Positions 17,384-26,859 of a stretch of DNA of 64,000 nt are shown here, piece by piece. Source of the DNA: Marinomonas sp. TW1 (lineage in GTDB: Bacteria; Pseudomonadota; Gammaproteobacteria; Pseudomonadales; Marinomonadaceae). The stretch is taken from NCBI RefSeq assembly GCF_001625355.1, contig NZ_JSEE01000009.1:1-64000 (forward strand). The letters are read 5' to 3'. Each line of letters starts with the position of its first letter. Positions within the stretch are counted from its first letter, which is position 1. A program made the translations under genes and the position numbers. The notes under the pieces were generated by a model that saw nothing but the letters and a program-made list of their open reading frames with translations, made no database searches and was not told where the DNA came from.

Positions 17384-18289
17384 CTACAAGCGGCTATGAA
17401 TGTTGATGGCTTGTACCGATCTCATGACTTGCTCTGGATATTGTTGTTGGCCTTTATTGTCGGCTTTTTCGATTAGGGTGAGATGGATATCAGCCTGCTG
17501 AAATAAGTCTTTGGCCAAGCGCATATAGGCGCCCGGATGAGCCGATTCCGCCTCAACCGTCTGCAACCAACCGATAGGTTGGGTTAACTCCGCAAATTGC
17601 GCTTTTGCTTGGTGTAAACTCGATGCCAAATCGACCTGCTCCAATTGAGCATGCTGCCAAGATTGAGAAAAGAAAAAATTCGGCAGCCACTTTAAGGCGG
17701 AAGCGTACCATGCGGCTTGAGTTTGTTGCTTGGTGAGAGTGGCATTGATCAAGACAACCCCACGCACAAAATTCGGGTGCTCGGCGGCCAGTAGGGAAGC
17801 CAACGCGCCACCATAACCCTGTCCGGCTAACAAAATTTTCTGTTTGCCATTACGTTCCCAAATATTCTGGATGACAGGTGCTAGCATGTCAGATTGCATT
17901 TCTAAGCGACTTGGAAAATCACCGGCGTACGTGGACTTGCCCCAACCAGGACGATCCAAAGCAATTAAACGGTATTTTTGTTTGACGTTGTCCGCTTGGA
18001 AGTAGCGTCGAAAGCTGGATGAGTCCTCCCCTGTGTCGTGAATAAAGACTAGAGTGTCTCTTGGGGTTAGCGTGCGGTCACTGCTGGCATAGTGGAGTTT
18101 AAAGTCGCCACTTGGGCCTTCCATATAAAGTAGGTGATTTTGGACACCTTCTGGATTGTTGGTGACCTGTTGCGTCAGGTTGGCATTTTTTTCGACATCC
18201 GTACTCTGTTCACAAGCCAGCAATAAGCCAGCCAATGACACGAATGTCATCAGACGTAAAAAAGCAAACATGTTAAAAACGGCCTTCAT
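17384..18289 (-). CDS. Alpha/beta-hydrolase-fold lipoprotein lacking the catalytic Ser
   Basis: The 301-residue protein starts with a lipoprotein signal (hydrophobic stretch ending in lipobox LLLAC, then EQS). The mature part has an alpha/beta-hydrolase core: VFIHDTGEDSSSFR (oxyanion region), IALDRPGWGKS, and the nucleophile-elbow segment LAGQGYGGALAS. The elbow should read GxSxG; here the Ser position is Gly (codon GGT). A catalytic His near the C-terminus is also not evident. It is therefore probably a non-enzymatic relative. The ATG at 18289 is chosen since the longer frame begins at a TTG (18310) with no ribosome site. It is convergent with the dioxygenase-like gene. Confidence 0.78.
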   Translation of the reverse strand: MKAVFNMFAFLRLMTFVSLAGLLLACEQSTDVEKNANLTQQVTNNPEGVQNHLLYMEGPSGDFKLHYASSDRTLTPRDTLVFIHDTGEDSSSFRRYFQADNVKQKYRLIALDRPGWGKSTYAGDFPSRLEMQSDMLAPVIQNIWERNGKQKILLAGQGYGGALASLLAAEHPNFVRGVVLINATLTKQQTQAAWYASALKWLPNFFFSQSWQHAQLEQVDLASSLHQAKAQFAELTQPIGWLQTVEAESAHPGAYMRLAKDLFQQADIHLTLIEKADNKGQQQYPEQVMRSVQAINIHSRL

Positions 18290-18603
18290 GAATCGATTTC
18301 CATATAGCAATAATAAGGGTCATCCGCGACCACTTGTTCGACAAAGCTAAAGATTGTACATCATCGTTAGCAATAATCATTGCTCTTTACTTTCAAAGCA
18401 AAGTTTTTTCCTGCTTATTTCTTTCAATCTCTTTATATTGATCTAACGCAATGTTTCGAAATTAAACAGCACTCATAATCCATTCTTATAGTAAGCCCTG
18501 ATCTTAGGTTTGGGGCTTCGGTGGGCGTTAGATAAAAAGAACACTGTGCCAGAATGTGTCGACAAGCGCCTTTTTCTCAATCGAATGAATGGGTTGAAGT
18601 CAT
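18290..18603. other. Gene-free region upstream of cydA
   Basis: No gene is visible in this divergent promoter region. It is AT-rich. TTGATCTAACGCAAT at about 18438 is one half of an FNR/Anr-type site (TTGAT) with a poor second half. An AAGCCC / GGGCTT stem lies around 18492-18517. An oxygen-responsive promoter for cydA would be expected here, but no strong site can be named. Confidence 0.4.
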
Positions 18604-20178
18604 ATGATTAACGAAGCTGTAGTGGAATTATCGCGGTTCCAGTTTGCGTTCACTGCTCTGTATCACTATTTGTTTGTTCCGTTAACACTCGGGATGTCCT
18701 TTATGCTTGCCATTATGGAATCCGTTTATGTGATTACAGGCAAACAAGTGTACAAAGACATGGTGAAATTCTGGGGCAAGTTATTTGGGATTAACTTTGC
18801 GCTAGGGGTAACCACGGGTTTGACCATGGAGTTCCAGTTCGGAACAAACTGGTCTTACTATTCTCATTATGTTGGTGACATCTTTGGTGCACCACTGGCA
18901 ATCGAAGGTTTGATGGCCTTCTTCTTAGAATCAACCTTAGTCGGGTTGTTCTTCTTCGGTTGGGAGCGTCTAAGTAAGGTTAAGCACTTAATGGTGACTT
19001 GGCTGGTGGCACTAGGCTCAAACTTGTCGGCTTTGTGGATCTTGATTGCCAACGGCTGGATGCAAAACCCAGTGGGCTCTGAATTCAACTACGAAACCAT
19101 GCGAATGGAGTTAGTGGACTTTGGTGCATTGCTCTTGAACCCTGTGGCACAGGTGAAATTTGTACATACGGTTTCAGCGGGTTACACAACAGGTGCGATG
19201 TTCGTACTGGTGATCTCTAGTTACTACTTATTGAAAGGTCGTGATCTGGCTTTTGCTCGTCGTTCTTTTGCCATTGCTTCTGCGTTTGGCTTAGCGTCAG
19301 TATTGAGTGTAATCATCCTTGGTGATGAGTCTGGTTACGAGCTAGGTGAAGTACAAAAAGTGAAATTGGCGGCAGTTGAAGCTGAATGGGAAACCCATGA
19401 AGCGCCAGCGCCTTTCACTGTGATTGGCTTCCCCAATCAAGAGCTTGAAGAAACTGAATACGCTTTGCGCATACCAGGTTTGATGGGCTTGATTGCCACA
19501 CGTTCTTTAGACGAAGAAGTGATGGGCATTAAAGACCTGAAAGAGCACAATCGTCAGCGTATTATTAATGGTATCTATGCCAATCAATTGCTAGAAGAAT
19601 TGCGTACTGGTAATGAGGATCCATTGGTACTCGAAAACTTTGATAAAGTGAAAGACGACCTAGGTTATGGTCTCCTTGTGACCGCGTTTAATGAAGACAT
19701 TAACCGTGTGACACCAGAAGACATTGACATGGCGGTTGACTACTCTATCCCTCAAGTGGCGCCATTGTTCTTTGCTTTCCGCATCATGGTGGCTTGTGGC
19801 TTCCTTATGCTGTTCATTTTTGCCGTGGCTTTTTATCAGAATGCACGTCGTCGTATTGGCAACAATCCTCTGTTTCTTAAATTCATTGTGGTTTGCTTAC
19901 CGCTACCATGGATTGCGAATGAAGCGGGCTGGTTCGTGGCAGAATACGGTCGTCAACCATGGGCCATTGGTGAAGTATTGCCAGTACATGTGGCGGTTTC
20001 CAGTCTAACAGCAGGCGAAATCTGGTTGACCTTGATTGGTTTCACCGTTCTCTACACGACCTTCTTGATCGCCGAAATGTACTTGATGATTCGTTTTGCG
20101 AAGCAGGGGCCTTCCAGCTTACACACTGGACGTTACGCTCTTGAACAAGAAGCCGATCAGTTAAAGCAAGGGGTATAA
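18604..20178 (+). CDS. cydA: Cytochrome bd ubiquinol oxidase subunit I
   Basis: CydA oxidises quinol and carries haems b558, b595 and d in the inner membrane. The 524-residue protein has the expected axial His near the N-terminus ([13 protein letters not shown]), a second His in [16 protein letters not shown], the Met ligand region AFRIMVACG, and the invariant [12 protein letters not shown] motif. The length matches the E. coli-type long Q-loop form. It is the first gene of cydA-cydB-cydX-cydD-cydC, with only one base to cydB. The oxidase gives high-affinity O2 reduction under low oxygen or stress. Confidence 0.97.
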   Translation: MINEAVVELSRFQFAFTALYHYLFVPLTLGMSFMLAIMESVYVITGKQVYKDMVKFWGKLFGINFALGVTTGLTMEFQFGTNWSYYSHYVGDIFGAPLAIEGLMAFFLESTLVGLFFFGWERLSKVKHLMVTWLVALGSNLSALWILIANGWMQNPVGSEFNYETMRMELVDFGALLLNPVAQVKFVHTVSAGYTTGAMFVLVISSYYLLKGRDLAFARRSFAIASAFGLASVLSVIILGDESGYELGEVQKVKLAAVEAEWETHEAPAPFTVIGFPNQELEETEYALRIPGLMGLIATRSLDEEVMGIKDLKEHNRQRIINGIYANQLLEELRTGNEDPLVLENFDKVKDDLGYGLLVTAFNEDINRVTPEDIDMAVDYSIPQVAPLFFAFRIMVACGFLMLFIFAVAFYQNARRRIGNNPLFLKFIVVCLPLPWIANEAGWFVAEYGRQPWAIGEVLPVHVAVSSLTAGEIWLTLIGFTVLYTTFLIAEMYLMIRFAKQGPSSLHTGRYALEQEADQLKQGV

Positions 20179-20179
20179 G

Positions 20180-21316
20180 ATGGATTACGAATTATTAAAA
20201 ATCATTTGGTGGGTGTTGGTCGGTGTCTTGCTGATTGGTTTCTCCGTAACCGACGGCTTTGATATGGGCGTAGGTAGCTTGTTGAAAGTGATCGGCGGAA
20301 ACGATGCTGAGCGTCGTATCATGATCAACTCCATTGCACCGCATTGGGACGGCAACCAAGTTTGGTTCATTACGGCTGGTGGTGCTTTGTTTGCGGCTTG
20401 GCCTGTGGTCTACGCGACGTCGTTCTCTGGCTTCTACTTTGCCATGATGTTGGTGCTCGCGGCTTTGTTCTTCCGTCCAATTGGCTTTGACTACCGTTCA
20501 AAATTAGAGAGCTCTAAATGGCGTAATAGTTGGGACTGGGGCATTGTATTTGGTTCCGCTGTGCCTCCCATCATTTTCGGTGTGGCGTTCGGTAACTTAT
20601 TTCAAGGGGTACCATTCCAGTTTGATGAATACCTACGTGTGACCTATACCGGCTCTTTCTTTGGCTTATTGAACCCCTTTGCGATTCTATGTGGTTTGGT
20701 CAGTTTGATGATGTTGATGACACAAGGTGGCGCGTGGTTGCTAATGAAGACCGAAGGTGACTTGCTGCGTAAAGCCGGTATGGCGACGTCCATTACTGGT
20801 TTCTTAGCGGCTGTCTTCTTCATTCTTGCGGGTGTGTGGTTGGCATTTGGCATCGATGGTTATGTCATCACCAGTGTGGTGAATGGTAATGAAGCCATGA
20901 CACCGCTAATGAAAACAGCGGAAACTCAGCCAGGTGCTTGGTTAGCGAACTATGAAAAAGTACCGGCTCTGATGTTGGCTCCGGCGATTGGTATTTTGGG
21001 CATGTTGATGGCCGCGATTGCTGGCGTGAAGCGTAAAGGTGGCATGGCCTTCTTGAGTTCCTCACTGGGTATTGCTGGCATCATCGTGACTGCTGGTGGT
21101 TCTATGTTCCCATTCTTGATGCCTTCATCAAGTTTCCCAAGCATGAGCTTGACTATGTGGGACGCAACTTCCAGCGAAAACACCATGATGATCATGTTTG
21201 TGGTGGCTTGCATCTTTGTACCAATCGTATTGGGCTACACTCTGTGGAGCTACATCGTCATGTACGGTCGCTTGAGCAAAGAACACATTGAAGCCAACAA
21301 ACACTCTTTGTACTGA
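20180..21316 (+). CDS. cydB: Cytochrome bd ubiquinol oxidase subunit II
   Basis: This is the structural partner of CydA, 378 residues with about nine membrane segments. The characteristic start YELLKIIWWVLVGVLLIGFSVTDGFDMGVG is present (in part: VTDGFDMGVG), as are the MINSIAPHWDGNQVWFI region and the WDATSS segment of CydB near the C-terminus. It begins one base after cydA and is followed by a 94-base spacer with two hairpins and then cydX. Confidence 0.97.
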   Translation: MDYELLKIIWWVLVGVLLIGFSVTDGFDMGVGSLLKVIGGNDAERRIMINSIAPHWDGNQVWFITAGGALFAAWPVVYATSFSGFYFAMMLVLAALFFRPIGFDYRSKLESSKWRNSWDWGIVFGSAVPPIIFGVAFGNLFQGVPFQFDEYLRVTYTGSFFGLLNPFAILCGLVSLMMLMTQGGAWLLMKTEGDLLRKAGMATSITGFLAAVFFILAGVWLAFGIDGYVITSVVNGNEAMTPLMKTAETQPGAWLANYEKVPALMLAPAIGILGMLMAAIAGVKRKGGMAFLSSSLGIAGIIVTAGGSMFPFLMPSSSFPSMSLTMWDATSSENTMMIMFVVACIFVPIVLGYTLWSYIVMYGRLSKEHIEANKHSLY

Positions 21317-21391
21317 GTCTAACGACGAACAGACTCAGACATTAACAATATTGAATCAGGATCGGGTGAAGTCAGACGCTTCAGCCGATCC
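21315..21391 (+). promoter_or_regulatory. Two stem-loops between cydB and cydX
   Basis: GAGTCT/AGACTC (21315-21336) and a larger stem GGATCGG-G-TGAAG / CTTCA-G-CCGATCC (21359-21391; 12 of 13 positions pair, 7-base loop) lie inside the operon. Neither is followed by a T run. They more likely set mRNA stability or partial read-through between the oxidase and the cydX-cydDC part than act as full terminators. Confidence 0.6.
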
Positions 21392-21410
21392 ACAAACAGG
21401 AGAATGAATC

Positions 21411-21521
21411 ATGTGGTATTTTGCTTGGATTCTAGGGGTTTTATTAGCTTGCTCTTTCGGCATCATCAATGCGGTATGGTTAGAGTTTAGTGGTTACGAA
21501 GGTGAAGAGGAGCAACACTAA
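21411..21521 (+). CDS. cydX: Cytochrome bd small subunit CydX
   Basis: This 36-residue single-span membrane protein begins MWYFAWILGVLLAC and continues with a Glu-rich tail ending GYEGEEEQH. That is the standard CydX pattern: conserved MWYFAWILG, one helix, and an acidic C-terminus. CydX stabilises the haem region of CydAB and is required for activity. ACAGGAGAATGAATC gives a good ribosome site. It ends 5 bases before cydD and was found by reading the frame directly because it is very short. Confidence 0.95.
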   Translation: MWYFAWILGVLLACSFGIINAVWLEFSGYEGEEEQH

Positions 21522-21526
21522 GCATT

Positions 21527-23299
21527 ATGGCGGGAAGTAAAGCTGTCTCCAACGCGTCAAAAAGTAAACGCATTAAAACCCCTGAAGCCGGCTTTCTAGC
21601 AGAACTGGCGCTGCAACAGTCGACTCAATACCGATTAGCGCAGGGCTTTGGCGTGTTATTCGCGATCGCCTTGGTGTTGCAAGCGTGGGCGTTTGCCAAC
21701 GTATTTTCAGACATGGTATTGCAACAGGCGTTTTCGCTTTCCTTCCTGTTTCTGGCTTTATTTGCTTTGTTACTGCGCGCCCTCGCCAACTTTGGTCGAG
21801 AGCGCGTTTGTGCCTCTGCTAGCCGACACATTCGTTATGGCTTGCGGCACAAATTGATCAAGCATCTTACTCAATTAGGTCCAGCGCGTTTGCGTATTGA
21901 AGAAGACGCGGCCTTATCAACACGAGTGTATGAACAAGTGGATGCACTGGATGATTATTTCAGTCGCTACAAACCTCAGGTATTTATGGTGACGCTGATT
22001 CCCAGCGTGATCTTGTTAGCGGTGGTCCCTGTGTCTTGGATCGCTTTTTTAATTTTCATGCTCACCGCGCCCTTGGTGATCGTCTTTATGATTTTTGTGG
22101 GCCACAAAGCAGCACAGGCGAATCGTCGTCAATTCAATGTGTTGGCCATGTTGTCCAACCAGTTTATGGATCTCAGCCAAGGTTTGGCGGAACTGAAACG
22201 CCTCGGCCGTACGCAAGCCGCACGCGATCGTTTATCTCACAGTGCCAAGGCGTATCAAAAAACCACCATGAGCGTGCTGTTATTAGCGTTTTTATCCACC
22301 GCCACCTTAGAACTCTTTGCCTCCCTTTCCATTGCCATGATCGCCTTGTATTTGGGCTTGGGCTTATTGGAAATCCTACCTTGGCAGGTAGGCAGCGCCC
22401 CCGTGACACTGACTCAAGCCATGTTTTTATTGTTACTGGCCCCCGAGTTTTACTTACCACTGCGTCAGCTCGGCAACGATTATCACGCTAAGCAAAAAGC
22501 CGAAGCGGCAGCCACCGATCTTATGAGTATTTTAGACACGCCTTTGTCGGCGCAGAAAGCGTTGGCGACAACAGAAAGCCACATGCCAAGTTCCGTGCAA
22601 TTGGCGTATTTATCGTTTTATGAACTCGCTTGGCAAGACACAGGACGACAACGTCTGGCACCAATTACGGGCAATATTCTCCAAGGAGAGCGAGTCTGGC
22701 TAAGCGGTGAATCTGGTGTTGGTAAATCCAGCTTATTGCACTTATTACTGGGCTTTGAAGAAAACTACCAGGGGCAGCTTTATATTAAGGGCAAAGCCTT
22801 TTCGACACTGAACTTGCGAGACTGGCGCAATAAATTGGCTTGGTTGCCGCAAACCCCAGAATGGGTAAACGGCAGCATTCGGCGCAATCTCTTATTAGGC
22901 ATTACTGAGCCGAGCGAAAGCAACATACAAAAAGCCCTGCAAGACAGCCAATGTGCCGACTTTATTGCCGCGCTGCCGAATGGTTTAGACACCGCCTTAA
23001 CCGAGTTGGGCAGTGGTTTGTCTGGTGGCCAAATGCAGCGTTTATCCATTGCCAGAGCCTTATTATCGAAAGCCGATGTCTGGTTGCTGGACGAGCCTTG
23101 CTCAGGCTTAGACACTGACACCGCCAACGCGGTATTAAACACCTTAGAAACCGTGTCCCGAGGTAAAACCTTACTCATTGTCAGCCACGATACGCACCCG
23201 ATTCACTGGGCAGACAAGCACTGGAGCCTAAACAAAGAAGGGCTGGATGAGAACAAAGGAGGATTGGATGAAAAAGCCAACTACGCTATCCCTCGCTAA
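21527..23299 (+). CDS. cydD: Thiol (glutathione/cysteine) ABC exporter subunit CydD
   Basis: The CydDC heterodimer exports glutathione and cysteine to the periplasm and is needed to assemble cytochrome bd. This 590-residue half-transporter has an N-terminal six-helix membrane domain (about 30-330) and a C-terminal ATPase with Walker A GESGVGKSS, signature LSGGQMQR and Walker B VWLLDEPCSGLD. It overlaps cydC by 32 bases, with the ribosome site of cydC inside its last codons. The C-terminal tail (LDENKGGLDEKANYAIPR) contains a short GLDE repeat. Confidence 0.95.
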   Translation: MAGSKAVSNASKSKRIKTPEAGFLAELALQQSTQYRLAQGFGVLFAIALVLQAWAFANVFSDMVLQQAFSLSFLFLALFALLLRALANFGRERVCASASRHIRYGLRHKLIKHLTQLGPARLRIEEDAALSTRVYEQVDALDDYFSRYKPQVFMVTLIPSVILLAVVPVSWIAFLIFMLTAPLVIVFMIFVGHKAAQANRRQFNVLAMLSNQFMDLSQGLAELKRLGRTQAARDRLSHSAKAYQKTTMSVLLLAFLSTATLELFASLSIAMIALYLGLGLLEILPWQVGSAPVTLTQAMFLLLLAPEFYLPLRQLGNDYHAKQKAEAAATDLMSILDTPLSAQKALATTESHMPSSVQLAYLSFYELAWQDTGRQRLAPITGNILQGERVWLSGESGVGKSSLLHLLLGFEENYQGQLYIKGKAFSTLNLRDWRNKLAWLPQTPEWVNGSIRRNLLLGITEPSESNIQKALQDSQCADFIAALPNGLDTALTELGSGLSGGQMQRLSIARALLSKADVWLLDEPCSGLDTDTANAVLNTLETVSRGKTLLIVSHDTHPIHWADKHWSLNKEGLDENKGGLDEKANYAIPR

Positions 23300-24959
23300 A
23301 TTATTATTAGCCAATCCTTGGGGTTTTATTGTGCCAGTAATGACTGGGGTGGTATCCAGCGTGGCGGGTGTGGCCTTATTGGGGGTCTCCGGTTGGTTCA
23401 TTTCGGCGGCTGGATTGGCGACCGCTTTGGGCACGGCGTTAGCCTTTAATTACCTCACGCCGGGTGCCATAGTGCGTGGCTTAGCCATTCTTAGAACGGC
23501 AGGGCGCTACGGTGAACAAGTGACCGCACACAACCATTTATTAGGTTTACTGCGCACCTTGCGTCTTTGGGTGTGGGATCAGCGTGTCGCCAAACCGATT
23601 GCCGATTTGCACCAACAAAGCCGTGGCGATTTGTTGCAACGCTTGGTGAGCGATCTGGACCAAATCATTCGTTGGCCGCTGGTGGTGTTTTTGCCTTGGC
23701 TCTATGCCTTGCTTGGTTATATTGGCGTGAGCATTTTTGCCTATTTTATCGACCCTGTTTTACTCTGGCCGCTAACGATCGCGGCGCTGTGTCACTTGGT
23801 TATCTTGCCTTATGTGTGTGGCCGTTTTGCCTCTCATGCAGTGCACGTTGGACAGATTCTTGGCGTGCACCGACGCAGCCGTTTTGTCAGTTTGTTTTCC
23901 GCTTTGATTACCCTCACCATACGTGGCCACTGGCAAGATTACGCAGCTCGTTTAGAGCAATTGGATTGCCGACAAAAACGCATGGAATGGCAGATTCAAC
24001 AAGCCATCAGTCTTGGGCGATTACTCGGTTATCTAGTCACCATCGGCTTGTTCGCTAGCTTATTTTTCCTATTGGGCGATCTCCAAGCAGACACGTTTCA
24101 AACAAGTGCTTTCCAAAATGACAGTATGAACTGGCAACTCAAAGAGCATGTGTCTGGGACTTGGCTGGTGGGATTAGTATTGGCCTTGTTAGCTGTGAAT
24201 GAACTGGTGTTACCTTTGGTGCAATCCTTTGTCGCACAAGGTCAGTCGCAAGTGGGCTTACGTCGTTTAAATCAAATCCAACAAGACGCGCCATCCGTCT
24301 CCGCACCGGCTTTGGGGAAACTCAACCGTCTATCGTTGCAAGATTGGCGTGGTTACCACCTAGAAAGCGGTTTGGGAAATCAGCCGATTCATCTGGAGCT
24401 CAGCGCAGGAGACACTTTATGGCTTCGCGGTGCCAGCGGTACAGGCAAATCCACCTTGTTGGCTTCCATCGCTGGGGATTGCTTAGCCACAGGCAAGGCG
24501 TATGTGAACCAAGAAGAATGCAAGATTTACGACAACCCGAACTTCCAAGCGCAACTCAGCTACTTGCCGCAGTCGCCTTATGTGTTCCAACAAAGCATTG
24601 CTGCCAACCTAATGCTGGGCAAAGCCGATGCCAGCGATACGGAAATGTGGGCCGTACTGGAAGCCGTGGCACTGGCGGATTGGGCCAAAGGGCTAGAAAA
24701 CGGACTCAGCACCTTATTAAGCTCACAAGGCCGCGATTTGTCTGGCGGACAGCGCAAACGCTTGGCGTTAGCGAGGCTGTTATTGCGTCGCGCACCTCTA
24801 CTTCTTCTAGATGAACCCTTTGATGGCCTAGACAAAGCCACCATAGAGCGGATTTGTCAGGCTTTGGAACATGACTATCAACCCGATATGTTGATACTGG
24901 TGAGTCATATTGATAGCCCATTGTCGGGGAAAGCCAAGGTGATCGAACTACCGAATTAA
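23268..24959 (+). CDS. cydC: Thiol ABC exporter subunit CydC
   Basis: This is the partner of CydD, 563 residues from ATG 23268. That start is preferred to an earlier in-frame ATG (23247) because AAAGGAGG sits 4-5 bases before 23268. The membrane domain begins LSLAKLLLANPWGFIVPV, and the ATPase has Walker A GASGTGKST, signature LSGGQRKR and Walker B LLLLDEPFDGLD. It is the last gene of the bd oxidase operon. Confidence 0.95.
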   Translation: MKKPTTLSLAKLLLANPWGFIVPVMTGVVSSVAGVALLGVSGWFISAAGLATALGTALAFNYLTPGAIVRGLAILRTAGRYGEQVTAHNHLLGLLRTLRLWVWDQRVAKPIADLHQQSRGDLLQRLVSDLDQIIRWPLVVFLPWLYALLGYIGVSIFAYFIDPVLLWPLTIAALCHLVILPYVCGRFASHAVHVGQILGVHRRSRFVSLFSALITLTIRGHWQDYAARLEQLDCRQKRMEWQIQQAISLGRLLGYLVTIGLFASLFFLLGDLQADTFQTSAFQNDSMNWQLKEHVSGTWLVGLVLALLAVNELVLPLVQSFVAQGQSQVGLRRLNQIQQDAPSVSAPALGKLNRLSLQDWRGYHLESGLGNQPIHLELSAGDTLWLRGASGTGKSTLLASIAGDCLATGKAYVNQEECKIYDNPNFQAQLSYLPQSPYVFQQSIAANLMLGKADASDTEMWAVLEAVALADWAKGLENGLSTLLSSQGRDLSGGQRKRLALARLLLRRAPLLLLDEPFDGLDKATIERICQALEHDYQPDMLILVSHIDSPLSGKAKVIELPN

Positions 24960-25053
24960 TGCCTTTGATCGTCTTCGCTATAAAATATTGAGGGGGAAGT
25001 GATCGCTTCATTCTCTGTATAGGAATTGGCATTCTATCGTGTACGGATTTCTG

Positions 25054-25059
25054 TATAAT
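25054..25059 (+). promoter_or_regulatory. -10 box TATAAT upstream of the SEC-C gene
   Basis: A perfect TATAAT stands 37 bases before the ATG at 25096. A TTGGCA at 25026 is too distant (22 bases) to be an ideal -35, so the promoter assignment rests on the -10 only. Confidence 0.4.
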
Positions 25060-25095
25060 TCCCCCCAAATTTAATTAGAAGTGGTAATTTTCACT

Positions 25096-25278
25096 ATGAA
25101 TACACATCAAGAAACCCCAACTAAGCCATTAAATGAAGAAGCAAGCAGCTGCTGCAGTAGTTCCAGCTGTTGTGAGCCGAAAGCGCCTGTAACTAGAACG
25201 GCCCCTAAAGTTGGACGTAACGATCCTTGCTCTTGCGGCAGTGGTGTTAAGCATAAGAAATGCTGCGGTAAAAACTAG
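25096..25278 (+). CDS. Small SEC-C zinc-binding motif protein with an N-terminal Cys cluster
   Basis: The protein has 60 residues. The C-terminus is a SEC-C motif ([19 protein letters not shown]), a Zn-binding module also found at the end of SecA and in YchJ. The N-terminal third carries a second Cys-rich cluster ([12 protein letters not shown]) that might bind metal independently. ATG 25096 is preferred to the GTG at 25081. It follows cydC after a likely promoter. Its function is unknown; such small proteins may bind SecB, ribosomes or metals. Confidence 0.8.
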   Translation: MNTHQETPTKPLNEEASSCCSSSSCCEPKAPVTRTAPKVGRNDPCSCGSGVKHKKCCGKN

Positions 25279-25388
25279 TCACGTCATAGTCACAACTGGT
25301 TTTGATAAGGGCCGCGCTACTAGATAGGCTCGAATTGAGCAAAACCAGTTTCTTACTTCTTCTCTTCCCGAGAGTGGTCTCTTGGCTT

Positions 25389-25800
25389 CTGATTGACTTT
25401 GGTTGGGGAGATTTTTTCCGCTTTTTAATTCAGGGAAAAGCTGAGCGGGTTACTTTTGCCAAACGATGCAAAACCCTTTATTTAAAGGAACGCAAAAAAT
25501 CTTTATCAGAATCATAAGGGCTCTTTTCTTTTTGACACTTCCGATATCTATATAGCGTTCTGTACCGTAAGGTGTTGAATGGCACTTATGGCTGGAGGTT
25601 GACTGTCGGTTACTGACTTGAGAAGACCATAAGGTCGCGCAATCAGGATCGCGTCGAACTGACAAGGGTTGAGTGGCTCATTATTTCTTTTTACGTTTAA
25701 AAGCGTTCCAGCCAAACCAAATCTCATGTTCCCTCCCATTATCTTCGAAAGGAAAGTCAAGGGGAGGGCTAGGGTGGGGTTAGTCCAGCAACCTCAAATG
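25389..25800 (+). repeat. Dispersed repeat, long copy A
   Basis: About 410 bases, nearly identical to copies at 25928-26350 and 32361-32751. The body starts near CTGATTGACTTTGGTTGGGG and contains GCTGAGCGGGTTACTTTTGC and CGCAATCAGGATCGCGTCG. The distal end is a hairpin CCCTCCC...GGGAGGG followed by CTAGGGTGGGGTTAGTCCAG. The minus strand has two frames of about 70 codons that recur in the other copies. No transposase is inside. Confidence 0.9.
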
Positions 25801-25824
25801 AACTCATTACCATCTACAACCGAT

Positions 25825-25899
25825 CCAAATCTCTTGTTCCTTCCCCTTATGTCTTTAAGGGGAAGGCTAGGATGGGGTTAGTCCAGCAGCCTCAAATTC
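25825..25899 (+). repeat. Hairpin-only copy of the dispersed repeat
   Basis: CCTTCCCCTT (25839-25848) and AAGGGGAAGG (25857-25866) form a perfect 10-bp stem with an 8-base loop. The repeat's usual tail (CTAGGATGGGGTTAGTCCAG) follows. The long body is missing, so the hairpin and tail can exist on their own. Confidence 0.8.
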
Positions 25900-25927
25900 A
25901 CTGTTCCTTAAGCTATTCTGGATTCCT

Positions 25928-26350
25928 CTTATTAGCTTTGATTGGGGAGCATTTTTCCGCTCTGCTGAGCGGGTAACTTTTGCCAAACGATGCAAAACTC
26001 TTTATTTAAAGGAACGCAAAAAATCTTTATCAGAATCATAAGGGCTCTTTTCTTTTTGACACTTCCGATATCTATATAGCGTTCTGTACCGTAAGGTATT
26101 GAATGGCACTTATGGCTGGAAGTTGATTGTCGGTTACTGACTTAGGAAGACCATAAGGTCGCGCAATCAGGATCGCGTCGAACTGACAGGGGTTGAGTGG
26201 CTCATTATTTCTTTTTACGTTTAAAAGCGTTCCAGTCAAACCAAACCTCATGTTCCCTCCCATTATCTTCGAAAGGAAAGTCAAGGGGAGGGCTAGGGTG
26301 GGGTTAGTCCAGCAACCTCTAATTAGCTGATCGTGAACAACAGCTTGTAG
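25928..26350 (+). repeat. Dispersed repeat, long copy B
   Basis: This is a second long copy in direct orientation. Relative to copies A and D it lacks a short piece near the start (the TTTTTAATTCAGGGAAAAG segment). It extends past the tail into AATTAGCTGATCGTGAACAA, a segment shared with copy D, so A is shortened at that end. Confidence 0.9.
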
Positions 26351-26385
26351 GTCTTATAAGCGAAGTGCAATCTGACAAAGCTATT

Positions 26386-26480
26386 TCCAGCCAAACCAAA
26401 CTTCATGTTCCCTCCCATTATCTTCGAAAGGAAAGTCAAGGGGAGGGCTAGGGTGGGGTTAGTCTAGCAACCTCAAATGA
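26386..26480 (+). repeat. Terminal-hairpin copy C of the dispersed repeat
   Basis: This holds only the CCAAACCAAAC lead, the CCCTCCC...GGGAGGG hairpin and the tail to AACCTCAAATG, very close to the end of copy A. It is the last repeat before the cassette array. Confidence 0.85.
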
Positions 26481-26859
26481 ACTTAGTGTTTACTATGAAA
26501 TGTATGTAGTGATCTGACCAACACAGGGATATCAGGTAAGTCTTTTGAATAGCCATCAAAAACTGCATATCTATACAGTTTATTTTTCATCTCGCCAAGA
26601 TATTGCTTATTTTGTAATGCCCAATATCGAAAAAGTGCGTGGTTTGTACTGGCAAGAAATGAAGAAGCGTTTTAGTATCAATGGATAAGAATATCCGCAG
26701 CAAAAATAACGCGCTGTGGATAAATGAAATAACGCGCATGCTCGTTTTTCCAGTTTTGGATTTTGTTGATATCTTGATAAAAACTTTTTTTATCAGTTAT
26801 TTATAAAGGTATTGGTAAAGTCTTTGAGTTGTCTAAACGCTCATTCGCATTAATAAAAT

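Noticed and set aside
18481..18520. Stem around AAGCCC/GGGCTT upstream of cydA as a riboswitch
   Set aside because: Short stem only; none of the conserved features of known riboswitch classes were visible.
25302..25760. Several 60-75 codon frames in the dispersed repeats, two on the minus strand seen in more than one copy
   Set aside because: Their conservation is explained by near-identity of the repeat DNA; there is no good ribosome site, and the frames overlap each other. They are left as a repeat property and not called as genes.
26389..26480. Repeats near 25-26.5 kb as a possible CRISPR array
   Set aside because: Units are too long and irregular, there are no regular spacers, and no cas genes are nearby.
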